Shown: in pieces, positions 1 to 12,065 of the stretch
Numbering within the stretch: position 1 is the first letter of the stretch
How the letters are laid out: every line of letters begins with the position of its first letter
Source: Auricularia sp. M13
Lineage: Eukaryota; Basidiomycota; Agaricomycetes; Auriculariales; Auriculariaceae
Assembly (NCBI GenBank): GCA_037042915.1
Contig: CM073202.1
Span: 2,790,001-2,854,000, forward strand
Reading direction: 5' to 3'
Length of the DNA: 64,000 nt
Program-made: the position numbers and the translations under genes
Notes under the pieces: model-generated
Told to the model about the DNA's origin: nothing
Database searches by the model: none
What the model saw: only the letters and a program-made list of their open reading frames with translations

Positions 1-2724
1 TCTCGGGCCGCGGCGCGTCGCGCGACAGACGGCGCTTGTCGAGCGCGCGGTCGAGCCCGCCGCTGAGCTTCAGCAGCTCCTCGACGCTAAGCTCGCCCTC
101 GGGCTCCTCGGCGTGGCTCCCGAGCGCGCGCACGATGCTCTCCGTCTCGGCGACCGCGACGCGCGCCTGCACCTTCGTCGTGCCGACGTCCGCGAGCAGC
201 CGCTTCTCCAGCGCCTCGAGCCCGCCGTTCGGCCGCACGAAGCCCGAGGAGCGCTTCGGGATCGTCAGCGTCGCGCCGCGCGGCAGGTCGTCCGACACGT
301 GCGGCTGCGGCTGCGGCGCGCTGAGGCTCCCGCCGACGCCGAAGATGTCTGTTGCGCGCGGGACGCTCGAGGGCGGCGCGACGCGGCTCTTGCCCGAGGG
401 CACGGGTGGACCGGGCAGCGTCTTGTCTACAGCCTTGGGCGGAGAGTCGAGCTGCGGGAACCCGCCGGGGCCTGCGACCGCCATACCCGTCAGACCAATC
501 GTGCCTCCCCCGGCCGCCTTGGCCTGCTCCTCCTGCTTGGCCTGCTCCTCCTGCTTGACCTCATCCTCAGCCATGCGCTCTAGCTGGCGCACATCGCTCA
601 GCTTGACGGTGCCCTGCGTGCCCTGCGAGCTGCCGGGGATGTTCGCATACGACGCCTTCGGGCTGAGCATCGGCCGCGGCGACAGCAGCGGCGGCTCGAT
701 CTGCGCCTGCGGCGGCGGCATGGCGATCGCCGTCGGCCGGCTCGCGCGCGAGTGCACGAAGCGGCGCGACGTCGGCGACGCGGAGCGGTCGCGCCGGCTC
801 TGGTGCAGCTTCTGCGCGATGCGGCTCGCGCGCTCGCCCTTGCCCTCCTCCGAGCCCACAGCGGCCGCCGCAACGGGGACGGCGCCGGGCTGCGCGGCGG
901 ACGACTGCGCGTGCGCGTGGGCGTCCGCGGCGCTCTGCAGGCCCATGACCCACGCAGGCACGTTGCGCTGCGCGCTGGAGGACGCGGGCAGGCCGGACGG
1001 CGCCTGCCGCGGCGGGCTCATCGGCACTGGCAGAGGCCGCCCCGAGCCTGGCGCAGAGGCAGATGCCGGCAGTCCACTGGGCGGCGGCGGATGCGACGGT
1101 GCGACGTTCGCCATGTGCTGTATCGGCAGCGGCATGGGCGGCATGGGATACGACCCGCCCGCGCTGAGCGGGCGCACAGGCGGCGCGGGAGCGGACCAGA
1201 CTTCTGGCGGCGGAGGGTAGTAGTACGGCTGGCCGGACGGCGTCCATTGGGGTTGCGGCGACATGACGGGCTGCGGTGCGAATATTGGCGATACTGGAGG
1301 AAGAGCGGCGTATGCATGCGTGCCCGGCGATGGGTATCCCGAACCGTACAGTACGGGCGAGGACTGGCCTGAGTGCGGGTCGGCGCCCATGAACGGCGGG
1401 CGAGGTGCCTCCAGCGGTGGAAATACGCCTGGGAAGGGTTCCGCACCAGGAGGAGGCTCTGGTACAGCAGCGGGATGCATGATGTTGATAGGAAGATCCA
1501 GAACGAGATCCTTGCTGTAGACAACGTTAGAAACTCACATACATGGTAAACCATGATGGTGCTAGGCTTACCTTCCAAGCCCAGTGCTCAGCTTGATCTG
1601 GACCAGACAGCGCACCTCAAAGAGCGCGTCGGTGAGCTTTCCTGAGGACAGCTCGCTGATAGCGCCGTCGGCTGGCAACACCTCGCCCTCGACACTCTGA
1701 CGAGGACCTCCGCGCACGCCGCGCGCCCATCGTGGAATGTCGAATACGAGGTTGGCAACGCCTTCACCACCGGGGAGAACAGTGTATTCCGGACCGCGGA
1801 ACGGGACTGTCAGAAGGGTGTCTGATAATTGGAACGGGGCGCCTTTGCCTCCCGGAAGTGACGCTGCCGGGAGATGCAGTTTGCGGATGAGGGAGAGGGT
1901 CAACCCAGAAGCCTGGGATATTGCTTAGTTGGAGTAATTGATGTTGGAGTGTGCGGATTCCCTCGCATCGCTCCCTCTGGCTTTACAGAACAGCAAACAG
2001 CAAAGCTTGCCGTCCTGCAAAACCAGAAGAGGCTTGCAAAGAAACCTCAGAAGGATGTGCTCACCTTCTTCGCGGTGTGATTCTTGACGCTGAGTTCAAC
2101 GCAACTTGGATGGCCAGCGATACCAACGCCGCCCACGATGGTGCCCTGCATCCAGATCTTGCCGCCCTCGCCGACGACGACGGTTCCCTCCGGAGCCGCG
2201 GGTGGCAGAGCGCACTCGACGAGCTCTGCGTCCTTGAGATCCGTGACGAATCGCTTCTCGCCCTTCCAGAAGACGCCGACGGTGGCCTTGAGCCTGTATG
2301 TGACCTTGGCCAGGCCATTGCCAAAGTTGATGGAGCTCGGTGCGGACAGCGGGACCGGGAAGCGGAAGAAGAACGTCGTCGTGCCGCGGCGAGCTGGCCA
2401 GTATCCCTGGGGCATCTGCACGGGGTCCCCCGGCCTGGGCAGCGCCTCGACGGCGTTCGACGGCGGCAGGCCCGGGCCCTGGAACATGCGGCGCGAGTGC
2501 AGGAAGGTCGATGTGGCATGGTGGTCGCGCGAGCTGAGCTCCTGGACGGCGATGAGCTCGACCTGGATGACCGAAATGCCCAGGGCGGCGTCGGCGCGGG
2601 TCTCGACAGAAATCTTGCCAGCAATGTCCTGGCCGGCGACGTATGTGCGCGAGCCCAGCTCAATCGCAACCTTGACCTTGGAATGGTGCTGCGACGCATT
2701 CATGGGCTCTAATCGGTTCGCCAT
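1..2724 (-). CDS. Alpha-arrestin (arrestin N and C domains, proline-rich tail), 3' end cut by window edge
   Basis: Alpha-arrestins are adaptors that recruit HECT ubiquitin ligases to membrane transporters for endocytosis. Three exons are seen: 2065-2724, 1572-1912 and 1514 to beyond base 1; frames close at both junctions (donors GTGAGC and GTAAGC). Residues 1-220 form the arrestin N domain (start MANRLEPMNASQ) and end in a typical linker, VELSVKNHTAKK. Exon 2 begins GLTLSLIRKLHLPA and holds the arrestin C domain, ending near LPINIMHP. The third exon encodes at least 500 residues of low-complexity Pro/Ser/Ala tail with short coiled stretches (repeats of KQEEQA). I did not see a classical PPxY ligase-binding motif in the visible tail. 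The first intron (152 bp) is longer than usual here. The family call is firm; the cargo is unknown. Confidence 0.85.
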
Positions 2725-3462
2725 CCTGGCCTACGGGTCTTCCAGCGAGCACGGGGTGGCCAGAAAACGACAGAAAATCGAAGGACCGCAGAGCACGCGG
2801 CGGCCGTCGCTGGCAACGGCGACGATGACCTAAACGCTCGGCAACTACTCAGTTGATGCTTGTTTGGCCGGCGCCCGTTGTGCTCAGATGACGATGTTCA
2901 GAAGAATTCGACTGGCGTTCTTCCTGAGCGTTCTGCCTGGCCGCAATTCCTCTTAATACAAGTTCTAACCGCTCGACGCTGCAAATGGTAATGCCGACTG
3001 CGCGTTCGGAGAAGTCATGTTACGGTTGGCGATCGCTTCATCTGTCGATTGGCCCGGCTAATCATCTTACACAGGTCCTTGCTCCTGAAGCACAGTATTT
3101 TTTGACATATCTCTGAACAACTTTCCATGTTGTGTGTTTTTCGAAGGTGGGTGCACATTCGCTGGGACTCAACGTCGTGTTCACCCAACTTCACAGGGCC
3201 CTAATATGCACCTGGAACAACTATGAACCTGTCATATTCTTTGCGTGGACAAGGTTCCACATGACAGTGCCTCACCGCTCTACCCCATACATAACGGCAA
3301 TAGTTCCGTTGCCACTAATGTAGCGATCCTGAAAGTTTGCGTTCACTTTTCAATGGCCCCGCTTTCGGCGTCCTCTGTCACGGCTCGCGATCTCAAACAC
3401 CTCGAGTTGGGTAGCATAAGAACCCAGGCGTGCAATAAGGCCTTCTCCCAGTGCCACCCACC
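2725..3462. promoter_or_regulatory. Divergent intergenic region between arrestin and P450 genes
   Basis: 738 bp separate two genes transcribed away from each other, so both promoters must lie here. The P450 start sits in a good context (CCACCATGG at 3458-3466). I see no convincing gene, and no TATA box that I would assign. Confidence 0.5.
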
Positions 3463-5809
3463 ATGGATCGCGCTGCCCTGATCACCGTCCTCACCTTCCT
3501 CACTGCAACCGCTCTCGTCGCCTACCGCCATCGACGCAACGCGCTCCCATACCCGCCGGGCCCGCGCCCGAAGTGGTTCATTGGCAACTTCATGGACATG
3601 CCCTCGTCCTTCCCCTGGCTCCGCTTCAGTCAATGGGGCGCAACGTACGGTACGCACCTTTATTCACTCGCAACCGTGATGCTCTCCCGGGCCTGCCGAT
3701 CGTCTACTGATACACGATTGTGTGTCTCAGGCGAGATCACCTACGTGAACATCCTCGGCCTGCCAATGGTCATCCTCAACACCCTCGCCGCATGCAGGGA
3801 GCTGCTCGAAGCGCGCGGCGCGACGACGGCGGGGCGGCCGTTGAGCATCATGCTCGAGCTCATGGGCATCGAGAAGGTACGCCACTGACAACGGCGTGTC
3901 GAATATTGATATGGCTGCTAACACCTTTTTTTCATGGACACTTGACAGGGCCTAACACAACATCAAGATACGGCATGGTGGCGCTACCAGCGCAAGCTCA
4001 CGTTCAGCGCGTTCGGCCCGCAGGCCGTCAAGCAGTACCATCGCATCCATGAGCTGCACAACACGCAGTTTATCAAGAAAATGCTGGCCGATCCCTCGGC
4101 GGACTGTGCTACCGAACTCAGACTGTACGCGCTTCAAGGAGCAGGATTACCGTAACTGGATGTTCGACTCGGACTGATTTGTCTGGCAGGGCCATCGGCA
4201 AGATCATCTTCGCCGTCACGTACGGCCTCCCCACGAAAAACCATTTCGACGAAGTAAGCATCAGGATCTCGCTTTATTCAGCGACACCTCTGAACCGGCT
4301 TGCAGTTCACGCAGATGAACGAGATCGTCGCCGAAGCCTTCCTCGGGGCCACCGTTCCGGGGCGCTACCTCGTAGAATCCTTCCCCCTCCGTAAGTATTC
4401 GCTTCTGACCCCTTGGATTACTCTCACGAATGTTTTATTCTCAGTGCGCTACATCCCGCAGTGGTTTCCCCTCGCGAACTTCCGCCGCCACGCAGCGTAC
4501 ATAACGGACCTCGCAGCGCGGCAAACTGCGCAGTACTACGATGCCGTGAAGCGGGAGATCGTGAGTTACTCATGTACCGCTGCCATGTGAGCTGTGTGGC
4601 TAACAAGGAATAGGCTGCGGGCACGGCGCCGCCGTCCTTCGTGGCGAACTGTCTTGCAGCACAGGCTGCCGGAGATGTCAAGTCTCCCCTCGGGTCCAAA
4701 GAGCAGGACGAAGATGCGCTGGCGTGGGCTGCGTCGGGCATGTATCGCGGTAAGCCTGTTCCGCGCAGCACGATTACACATCGACTGAGGACTGAGATGT
4801 CCTCAATTCGTAGCGGGAACAACGACTGTAAGTATCACTCAGCCTCAATCTCACCTGAACGCTATTGATTGCCACGCCCTGCACAGACTGAGCAAACGAT
4901 ATACAAGTTCCTCATTGCAATGCAACACTACCCTGAGATCCAGCGCAAGGCGCAGGAGGAGGTCCTGCGCGTCGTGGGAACGGACCGTCTGCCGACAACC
5001 GAAGACCGCGAGAGTCTTCCATATGTGAACGCGGTGATAACAGAATGTTTGCGATGGCACGCCGGGATTGCCATTGGCATTCCCCATCGGACGACGAAGG
5101 ATGACGTCTACAAGGGTGCGTAGGCTGCTGCGATGTACACAAAGTTATCCTTCGCGTTTCTCACCTACTGCAAGGTTACTTCATCCCGAAGAACACGTCT
5201 ATTTTCTTCAACTCATGGTTCGCTCTTCAGACAGTCATTGCAGACCGCCGGATATATCTGATACATGTCTGCAGGAACCTCAGCCTCCATGCCGAGGACG
5301 GCAGCCGGCTCGAACGCCCCATGGAGTTCATCCCCGAGCGGTTTCTGCCTCAGTCGGATGCATCCACTCCGACTCCCCATGGCAAGACTCTGGCACGGCC
5401 TATCAATCCTGCAGATTACGCCTTCGGATTCGGGAGAAGGCACGTTCACCTGTACTCTGCCACTTCGAGTGCTGGGCGTGCTGATTACGACTTGCGGCAG
5501 AATCTGTCCCGGGCGCCACATCGCGAACGACGTCCTATTCCTCACGATCTCGGCCTTGCTTGCCACAGTATGGATATCGAAGCCCGTCGACGAGAAAGGG
5601 AATGAGGTCCCGGTGAATGTGGAGTGGACGGGACGCGACGTTATCAGGTGCGTTCTTCAGCTGTTTCCACTCGCAGCGTCAAACGTGATTGACGATCGAC
5701 ATGCCGGACGCGTTGAAGCTACCCCCAACCCTTGCACCCGCGCTTCACGGCTCGTTCTTCGCTGGCTGCTGAGTTGATCAACCGCGCCATAGCTAGCGAT
5801 AAGGCCTGA
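3463..5809 (+). CDS. Cytochrome P450 monooxygenase, 532 aa, 13 exons
   Basis: Haem-thiolate monooxygenase, microsomal by its N-terminal anchor (ITVLTFLTATALVAY) and PYPPGP hinge. Exons: 3463-3649, 3731-3876, 3949-4124, 4190-4253, 4306-4390, 4445-4560, 4614-4749, 4814-4827, 4887-5115, 5175-5217, 5275-5439, 5501-5647, 5719-5809; their lengths sum to 1599 nt with consistent phases. Signatures: I-helix AGTTTT, K-helix ECLR (ExxR), PERF as PMEFIPERFLP, and the haem loop FGFGRRICPGRHIA with the cysteine ligand. Oddities: the I-helix lacks the usual acidic residue before Thr; exon 8 is only 14 nt; the intron inside the haem loop (5440-5500) starts with GC, since no GT donor preserves the loop. Segment 5175-5439, around NSWNLSLHAED, is less like the family and may hide another splice. 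Substrate and CYP family cannot be told from sequence alone. Confidence 0.88.
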
Positions 5810-5999
5810 ACACATGCGCTGTGTATTGTCTGAGAGTCTCAGCCGCGTTTACGCATTCGAAGAATTTGTACAATGCACATTCCAATGTTTTACATACCCT
5901 CAAACCGATTTCGAACGTCATGGCCGCGCAATTCGATCTATTCCCAGTTTTGCTGATCCATGTTACAAAGAACTGTTCTTCTGCAGTGCTCAATAACCT

Positions 6000-7130
6000 T
6001 CAATACGTAAACTTCTCGCCCACAAGCGTCTCGCTCAGCTCCCAGAGCTTCTCTGGCGCTCCAGGGACACGGACCCCCGGGCCTGCAGCATCGACGACCT
6101 GGCAGTCGGCAAGATACGCGCCATTGTGCTTCAGCCCCAGTTCGCGATCGAGCGCCGCGACGAGCGTCGTCGAGGCGCCCTCCGGCACGCTCTTAGTCAC
6201 CACTCCCGCCGCGGCGTCCCGCTCGCGGACTTTATCGAGCATTCCGCTGTCGAGGGAGGTCGTGAGGGATGTGCCCCAGATCACGCCTGGGTGCACCGCC
6301 AGAGCTACAAGGCCGCGACTGCCCAGCTTTTGTGAGAGGTACTGGGTGAAGTGCAGGTTGGCCTGCCAGGGGAAGAGTGGCAAGTCAGCCCGAGTGAAAC
6401 GGACGAATAGGTCGGGCTTACAAGCTTAGACTGTGAGTATGCACGCCCCCATGTGTACTCCTTATGCTCGAAATTATAGTCGGAGTAATCTGAAAGGTGT
6501 CACATTCCCGCCACGCTTTGCCCCAGGTGCACACATGTACTCAGACACGAACCTCCGCTTCCGCCAGCAAGCGTTGCGCTGGTGAGATTGACCACAGTCG
6601 GCTCTTTGCTCCTCAGAACGACGGGGACGAGGATATTGGTGAGCAAGAAGTGGCCGATATGGTTCGTCGCGAAGTGCTCCTCGATGCCGTCCTTGTTCCT
6701 GTTATACGGGACGCCCATAACACCGGCGTTGTTGATGAGAACGTCGATGTGGTCCACGTCGGCTGCGATCTTGCGTGCGCCTTCCCTCGTCGAAGCGATG
6801 CTGCCAAGGTCGATAGCATAGACCCGGACGTCGATATGGGCGTCGATCGCGCGAATATTATCGACGACGCGGGTGTATTTGGCAGGGCTGCGGCCGACGA
6901 GGATAATCGACGACGGATGGGCGCGCGCCAGTGCATAGGCGGTCTCAGCGCCGAGGCCGTCTGGCGTCGGCCCGGTGATCAGAACTGTCGTTGTGTACGT
7001 GAGAAAGCATGCAGCGATAGGCAGGTACTGCCTCTGTAAATGTCAACGCACAGACACGCCCCTTGACGCGCTCTCTGAAGGCAGCAACGACTTCGTCCGC
7101 TGTCGTAGTTGCTCCAAACGGCTGCACCAT
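6000..7130 (-). CDS. Short-chain dehydrogenase/reductase (retinol-dehydrogenase/WWOX-like), 311 aa
   Basis: NAD(P)-dependent oxidoreductase of the classical SDR superfamily. Four exons (7058-7130, 6553-6984, 6422-6489, 6000-6362) total 936 nt and close in frame. The start ATG at 7130 gives MVQPFGATTTADEVVAAF, typical of fungal members. Motifs: cofactor glycine loop TGPTPDGLG at about residues 28-36, NNAG at about 109-112, and the catalytic YSQSK, which spans exons 3-4 (YTWGRAYSQSKLANL). The C-terminal half has HPGVIWGTSL. The gene lies tail-to-tail with the P450 (190 bp apart), so the two are close neighbours but not co-transcribed. A shared pathway is possible but unproven. Substrate unknown. 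Confidence 0.87.
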
Positions 7131-9291
7131 GCTCAATAGCGAGCGGAACGAATGACGTTGACAGAGAGCAGCGCCAGAGTTTCCCCTTTATATCGCAAGG
7201 GCCGTTTGGCCTCAGCGCGAGCTGAATCAGATAGGGAACCAAGTTTACTCACCGACGTTCGGCGCTCTAGCATTGACGTCGCGACGCTTACGCCGGACGT
7301 GCATTCCTGACTACAGTTGTTTTGCCGCGCAAGAGTTTACAATCGGCATACTGTAGCAGAGATCGACATAGACGTTCGCAGAAGACGATCTTTATCCCCG
7401 ATGCAAGGTGCGTGGAGGCCGTGAATGCATTCTCCTGACGTCTTATCATGGCCAAATAACGTAGGGTAGGTGTCAATTGAAAAGACAGGGAAGCGAGCCT
7501 GCGATGGTCGATTGGTTGTTTGGAGTAACGAAGCGTGCCGAGGAGCCCTGGCAATTTCTGAGACTTGGAAGACGAGCCGTACAGCCGGTCAGAATGCGCA
7601 TCGTCGGTCAGGTTTGTCGTATCGGAAGCAGCTGGAAGACAGAGCCCAACGTCACGATAATATGGTCGGCAAGTGGAATTAACTGGGACGCCACAGACCA
7701 CAGTACAAGTTCAGAAGAAGTGGTAGGCAGATGCAACGCAGTGTGCAGACAGCAGGTGGACGAGCATTCCTTCGAAGATGTTTTTGACCGTTAAATAGCA
7801 AAGATCGCCAGCGGTCCCAATATGTTGCCAGCCTTAGTAACAGCCAAAGTCGCCATCATCAGCAGTACGCGAATCCACAAAGCCCGTAGCGCAGCGCTCG
7901 CTTCCTGTTCAAATCCCGGATGGCGAGCGCAAGCTGTAGCTGGAAAAAGGTAGCTTTTCAAATCCCGCCGCGGCACCTTCTCCCCGTCCCAGTCCACCAA
8001 CTTCTACATCCAAGCACCGTCGAGCGTTCGGAAATGCATGGAACGCTAACACGCCGCTCAGGAGCCACTAGAGTATTAGCCTGCTGAAGTGCTCACTGGC
8101 AGGGTCGCGGCGCCTGCCAGTTGGTGAAATCCCGCGAGTACTTACGTTATTGTCTTCGAATTTGGTTGACTCGCCATACTGTACTGTATTCTTCCGCGCG
8201 AGAACGGAATACGCGCACGTTGTCGACGGCTGCTGTCGCTCAACACGGTCGGCCTGGACGCGTACGATCCACAGTTTGAAGTTAGATAGACCTCGTTCAT
8301 CTTCGTCGGCCAGATACCATCCTCAGGAGCTAGCCATAGCATTCATTTCAGAATGCATGTGTAGCCAGCCGGTCATGAGTCACTGGCACACGTACAGACA
8401 GCACCCGCGCACGCTCTCATCCAACCAGCCGGCAGACAGTGGCATCATGCAATCAACACACTACACAAAGGGACCCCCAATCCAGGCAGCAGAGCTCACC
8501 ACGCCATCCTAGGCTCCTAGCGCGTTCGGGTCTGCCTTCCAAGTTCTCTGAATCTCTCTCGCCATATCCGATACTGATACCGCGTGCGCAACTGTATCGG
8601 AGGTCTCCTAAACCGGGAGCGTGCTGCTGCTGGCACGAGGATTCTATCGTCCACAGCAGGGCCGGTGGCATTTCATTTCCCTCCTGGACAATGCTTCGAT
8701 GATTGCGGTTCCTGTCTGCCTCAGTGCAATTTTGGTCCGCCCGAGGGGCCTGAAAGCGTACTGCGCGTGGACTTGAACTTGCCTCGAGGGAGATCTTCAT
8801 CTTCATCTTCGCCTCGAACCTGTTTACAAACAACAGAGTCTATGAGCGCGTTTGGATTCCGCGTTACGCAAACCGTAAATGCGATGTTGGGTGCCACGCT
8901 GGACGCGAGGCGCCAGGGACGCGGTGGTGCGGCAATCTATGTACAGTCTATGTAATAGAGCAATCAAGAAAGCAGCGGCGATTGTAAATGTAATCGGCAA
9001 CTGGAGGTGCACAGCTGAGGCAGGTAACATAGCAAAAACACAATGTACACAATCAGGCGCGACGTGTAGGCATACAGACGTAAAAACATGATAATACACA
9101 GCATTAAGGGGGGACGACGCAACTTAGGACAGTAACTCAAACTGGGGCGGTAGCGTTCCGACGACGACGACGACGATGAATAAACAAGCAGACGGCCGTT
9201 TCATAGGCGTTCAGCGGCCATGGCGGGACTCTGCGCGTAAACATCTGTCAGCGACGTGAAGCACGCGGAGAGGAGAGTGTGTGGGCCGTGG
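7131..9291. other. Gene-poor intergenic stretch
   Basis: 2.2 kb upstream of the SDR and downstream of the proline-rich gene. Open frames are short, mutually overlapping and without domain signatures. A small CTTCAT triplet run lies near 8795-8810. It probably includes the SDR promoter and the 3' UTR of the next gene. Confidence 0.5.
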
Positions 9292-10269
9292 TTAGCACAA
9301 CGACGTCGTGAAGGGCGCTGTAAGAGGGGACGCACGGGCAAGATAGTTGGGAACGGGCGCCGCGGGGTACGGCGTGCGCGAGCGCTGGTAATATTGCGCG
9401 GGCGGCGGGGCGCGGGCGTATGCTACAGGAGCAGGTTGCTGCTGATGATGATGATGGTGGCGACTCGGGGCGGGGAAATATTCCGGTGGCGGGATTACCG
9501 GTGGCACAGCATGTCGGTTCGGCGGCTGCGAGTGCGACGACCGCGGCGGCGGCTGCGGGGCGGTATTATACGGCTGGTACGGCTGCGGCGCGTGCGCGGA
9601 CGGGCCAGGCATGGGGCCTGCTGCGAAGATGAAAAAGACACGCTGTCAGGGCCGCGATGGACACGGGGCGGCGCGGCGGACACTGACCACGGCTGGTGCT
9701 GTGCGGGTCGTAGCGGCCGCCGACGGACGTCGCTGGCCGGTGCGGCGGCGGCGGCGGGTGCGACTGCGACCTGGGCGGGTGGAACGGCTGCTCGAGCGTG
9801 GGCATCGTGGACGGTGGGGCCGCCTGGGCCGGCAGCGTGCGTGCGCGGGGCCGGAGCTCGTGCAGGCGGCCGCGCACGATGAACACGATGTATTCGTGCA
9901 GCTCGGGCCGGTAGCGCCGCCAGTCCACGCGGAACGCGCTGTAGCTGCCGAACCTGTAGTCGCCGTGCACCTTGCGGTCGATGGCGGGCAGGTCGCCGTC
10001 CAGCCTGTGCGCGCGTGCCACCGGTCAGCCAACTAGAAGCACAAGGCGGCGACAACGCACTCGGTGAGCACGGCCTCGACGTCGTGGGCCAGGTCGTCCG
10101 GCAACGGCGGGTTCGATACTGAGAGCAGCTGGTTGCGGACGGCCTCGAGCTTGTGCTGGTACCTGGCAAACTCGCGGTAGCCCGAGAGGGTGTAGAGCAC
10201 GGTCAGGCGGTCGATTATGGTGTCTATGCGGCCTCGCACAAGCGGCAGCGTCGTCGCCTGGGCAGCCAT
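9292..10269 (-). CDS. Proline-rich orphan protein, 284 aa
   Basis: I do not recognise a family. Three exons (10061-10269, 9688-10004, 9292-9620) sum to 855 nt and close in frame; introns use GTGCGT and GTCAGT donors with CTGAC branch points. Residues 1-70 look helical (start MAAQATTLPLVRGRI, then YREFARYQHKLEAVRNQL). The middle contains a compact segment (DYRFGSYSAFRVDWRRY, then ELHEYIVFIVRGRLHEL). The rest is low complexity: Pro/Arg/Ser, a run of five His followed by three Gln (HHHHHQQQ), and Tyr-Pro pairs. The composition suggests a disordered scaffold or RNA-associated protein, but no function can be assigned. The open frame on the other strand over this region is a GC-rich shadow. Confidence 0.6.
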
Positions 10270-11069
10270 GATGCAAAGACTGTAGCTATAAGCGAGTCCG
10301 AAGGAGTGACGGCCACATCCGTCTGCAACCACGACGGTTATAAAGAGAAGAGCGCACAATGACGTCCGGTAAATAGCCGCAGTACTTGGCTCCTCGGAAA
10401 TCCACTGCATCCTGACTTATAACCTCGTCTCACTCAAGCATCCCGACGCCCGAGTCACCCAGCCAAATCTCAGGAGCGATGCACCCGCGTTGCTGCAGTG
10501 CAATTAATACGCCGAGCCAGCCGTGCGGGCCTGCGCTGTCGCTAGCGCTCCCGCAACGTCTACTTGATACGCGCCAGCTTTCCCGCTCGGGGGCCTCGTG
10601 AGAATCGTGCCCTGAGCGCCGAGTCACGACACGCGCAAGCCTGCTGCTTCCCTCTAGTACTCCCTCCTGCTAGCAACTCGAAGATCTGGCTGTCAATGTT
10701 GCTGCCAGTGCTATCTCTGTCTCTACCCTAAATCTCACTTAAGGCGATACGCAGCCACGTCGTGTGCACTGTGCGCTGCACCGCGCCGCGCCTACTACAC
10801 TGTAGTAGCGCTGTTTTCACCGCGGAAACGGCTCGTCAAAGCCCAGGGGGACCAGGCGGCATGATGCACGGCGAGGCGGGAAGGCGCTGCATCTTTGCGC
10901 GCACCAGGGCGATTAATTCTGAGTCTGACTCATGCGTGGTAATGGCTGCACAGTGTAGTGCAAACATAGGGATGGCGAGCGAGCAACGTTCGCGATAGCG
11001 AGAACTGCGGCTCGGGAATGGGAATGCTGCCCAGGCCCTGCAGGGAAAGCTGCCGCGCCGCGCACGGTC
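10270..11069. other. Intergenic stretch upstream of the proline-rich gene
   Basis: About 800 bp containing the likely promoter of the proline-rich gene. No coding signal, tRNA or clear repeat was seen. Confidence 0.4.
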
Positions 11070-11587
11070 GTTTGTCCGATGGCGTGGTGTGGTGTGGTGG
11101 TCGACTCGCGAGGTCAACGTCTATCGCTTCCCTTTAATTCCCAAAGGTTTTCTCCGCGGCGGAGGCTGCACGCTCATCAAGGGGTACATACATACCAATA
11201 GAGTTTAAGAAACAAACCACTGGACTTGTCACGTGGATGACTCCGCCGCAGGGCCCCCTACATTGTGCCTCAGCCTGTGCGAGTAGCGATAAGTACAAGC
11301 AGAGCAGGCTGGCAAACAAAGTCGGGTTTCTTCAGAGGGAACGGGAGTCACAGTGCTGAGTGACTCGTTTTGACTTGGTTCTGACACCTGCGAGCGCAAG
11401 GATATCATTAAACGTTTACTCAGCCTCTATAACTATACCATTATCATCTTTCATGTCAGAGCTTGGGGTAGCCGATGTGCCGAAGCCTGTGAAACTGCTC
11501 GTAAGTTGCAGGTAACAGCTTTTGAGCTCCGCCACGGAATCCGGATGTAAACATCCGAAGTCCGTTCCACCACCGTCATGCTCCGTT
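11070..11587. repeat. Diverged tandem direct repeat, copy A (about 0.5 kb)
   Basis: Copy A starts with TTTGTCCGATGGCG and ends with GTCCGTTCCACCACCGTC. Many blocks recur in the same order in the next 0.5 kb: GCTCATCAAGGGG, TTGTCACGTGGA (copy B: CTGTCACGTGGA), CTACATTGTGCC, GTCGGGTTTCTTCAGAGG, TTGACTTGGTT, and GAAGCCTGTG. Indels and substitutions separate the copies. No gene is recognised in either copy. Confidence 0.75.
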
Positions 11588-12065
11588 TGTCCGATGCGGC
11601 GTGGTGTGGTGGTCGAGGTGAACGTTGCTCCCCTTCGCAAAGTTTTTGTCCGCGGAGGGGGCTGTATTACGGCTACACGCTCATCAAGGGGCAAATCTCA
11701 ATAGACTTCGAGAAACAAAACATCGTGCCTGTCACGTGGACGAAGGGTCTCTACATTGTGCCCTGGCCAGTCATACGCACAAGCACACCAGGCTAGCAAA
11801 CGAAGTCGGGTTTCTTCAGAGGGAACGGGAGTCTCAGTGAATCGGTTTGACTTGGTTTTGACACCTGCGGGCGCGAGGAGATCATTAAAAATTTACTATC
11901 CCTGTAAATATATGCTTGTATCTTTCTTCGTGACAGAGCCGGAGGAGGCTTGTGTGCTGAAGCCTGTGGGATTCAAGTTGTTCGTGAGGGAGGTTTTGGG
12001 CTCCGCTACGGACGTAAAGCCGGTCTCCATATCCAAAGTCCGTTCCACCACTGTCTTATTCCGCG
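11588..12065. repeat. Diverged tandem direct repeat, copy B
   Basis: Second unit of the tandem duplication, aligned block for block with copy A (shared CGGGTTTCTTCAGAGGGAAC, GACACCTGCG, and TCCGTTCCACCAC). The reverse strand has short open frames in both copies that end in related tails (SSFTGFGTSATPSSD and TNNLNPTGFSTQASSG), which hints that an old duplicated gene end may lie here. Confidence 0.7.

Noticed and set aside
36-1372. Long plus-strand open frames at the left end
   Set aside because: They are GC-rich shadows of the minus-strand arrestin tail, whose frame is open throughout and joins conserved arrestin exons.
7880-7930. tRNA-like B-box (TTCAAATCC) near an A-box-like TAGCGCAGC
   Set aside because: The boxes are only about 16 nt apart and no cloverleaf can be drawn.
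9256-9882. Plus-strand 208-codon open frame rich in Arg, Gly and Ala
   Set aside because: It is a mirror of the Pro/His/Gln-rich minus-strand exons and has no domain or splice support.
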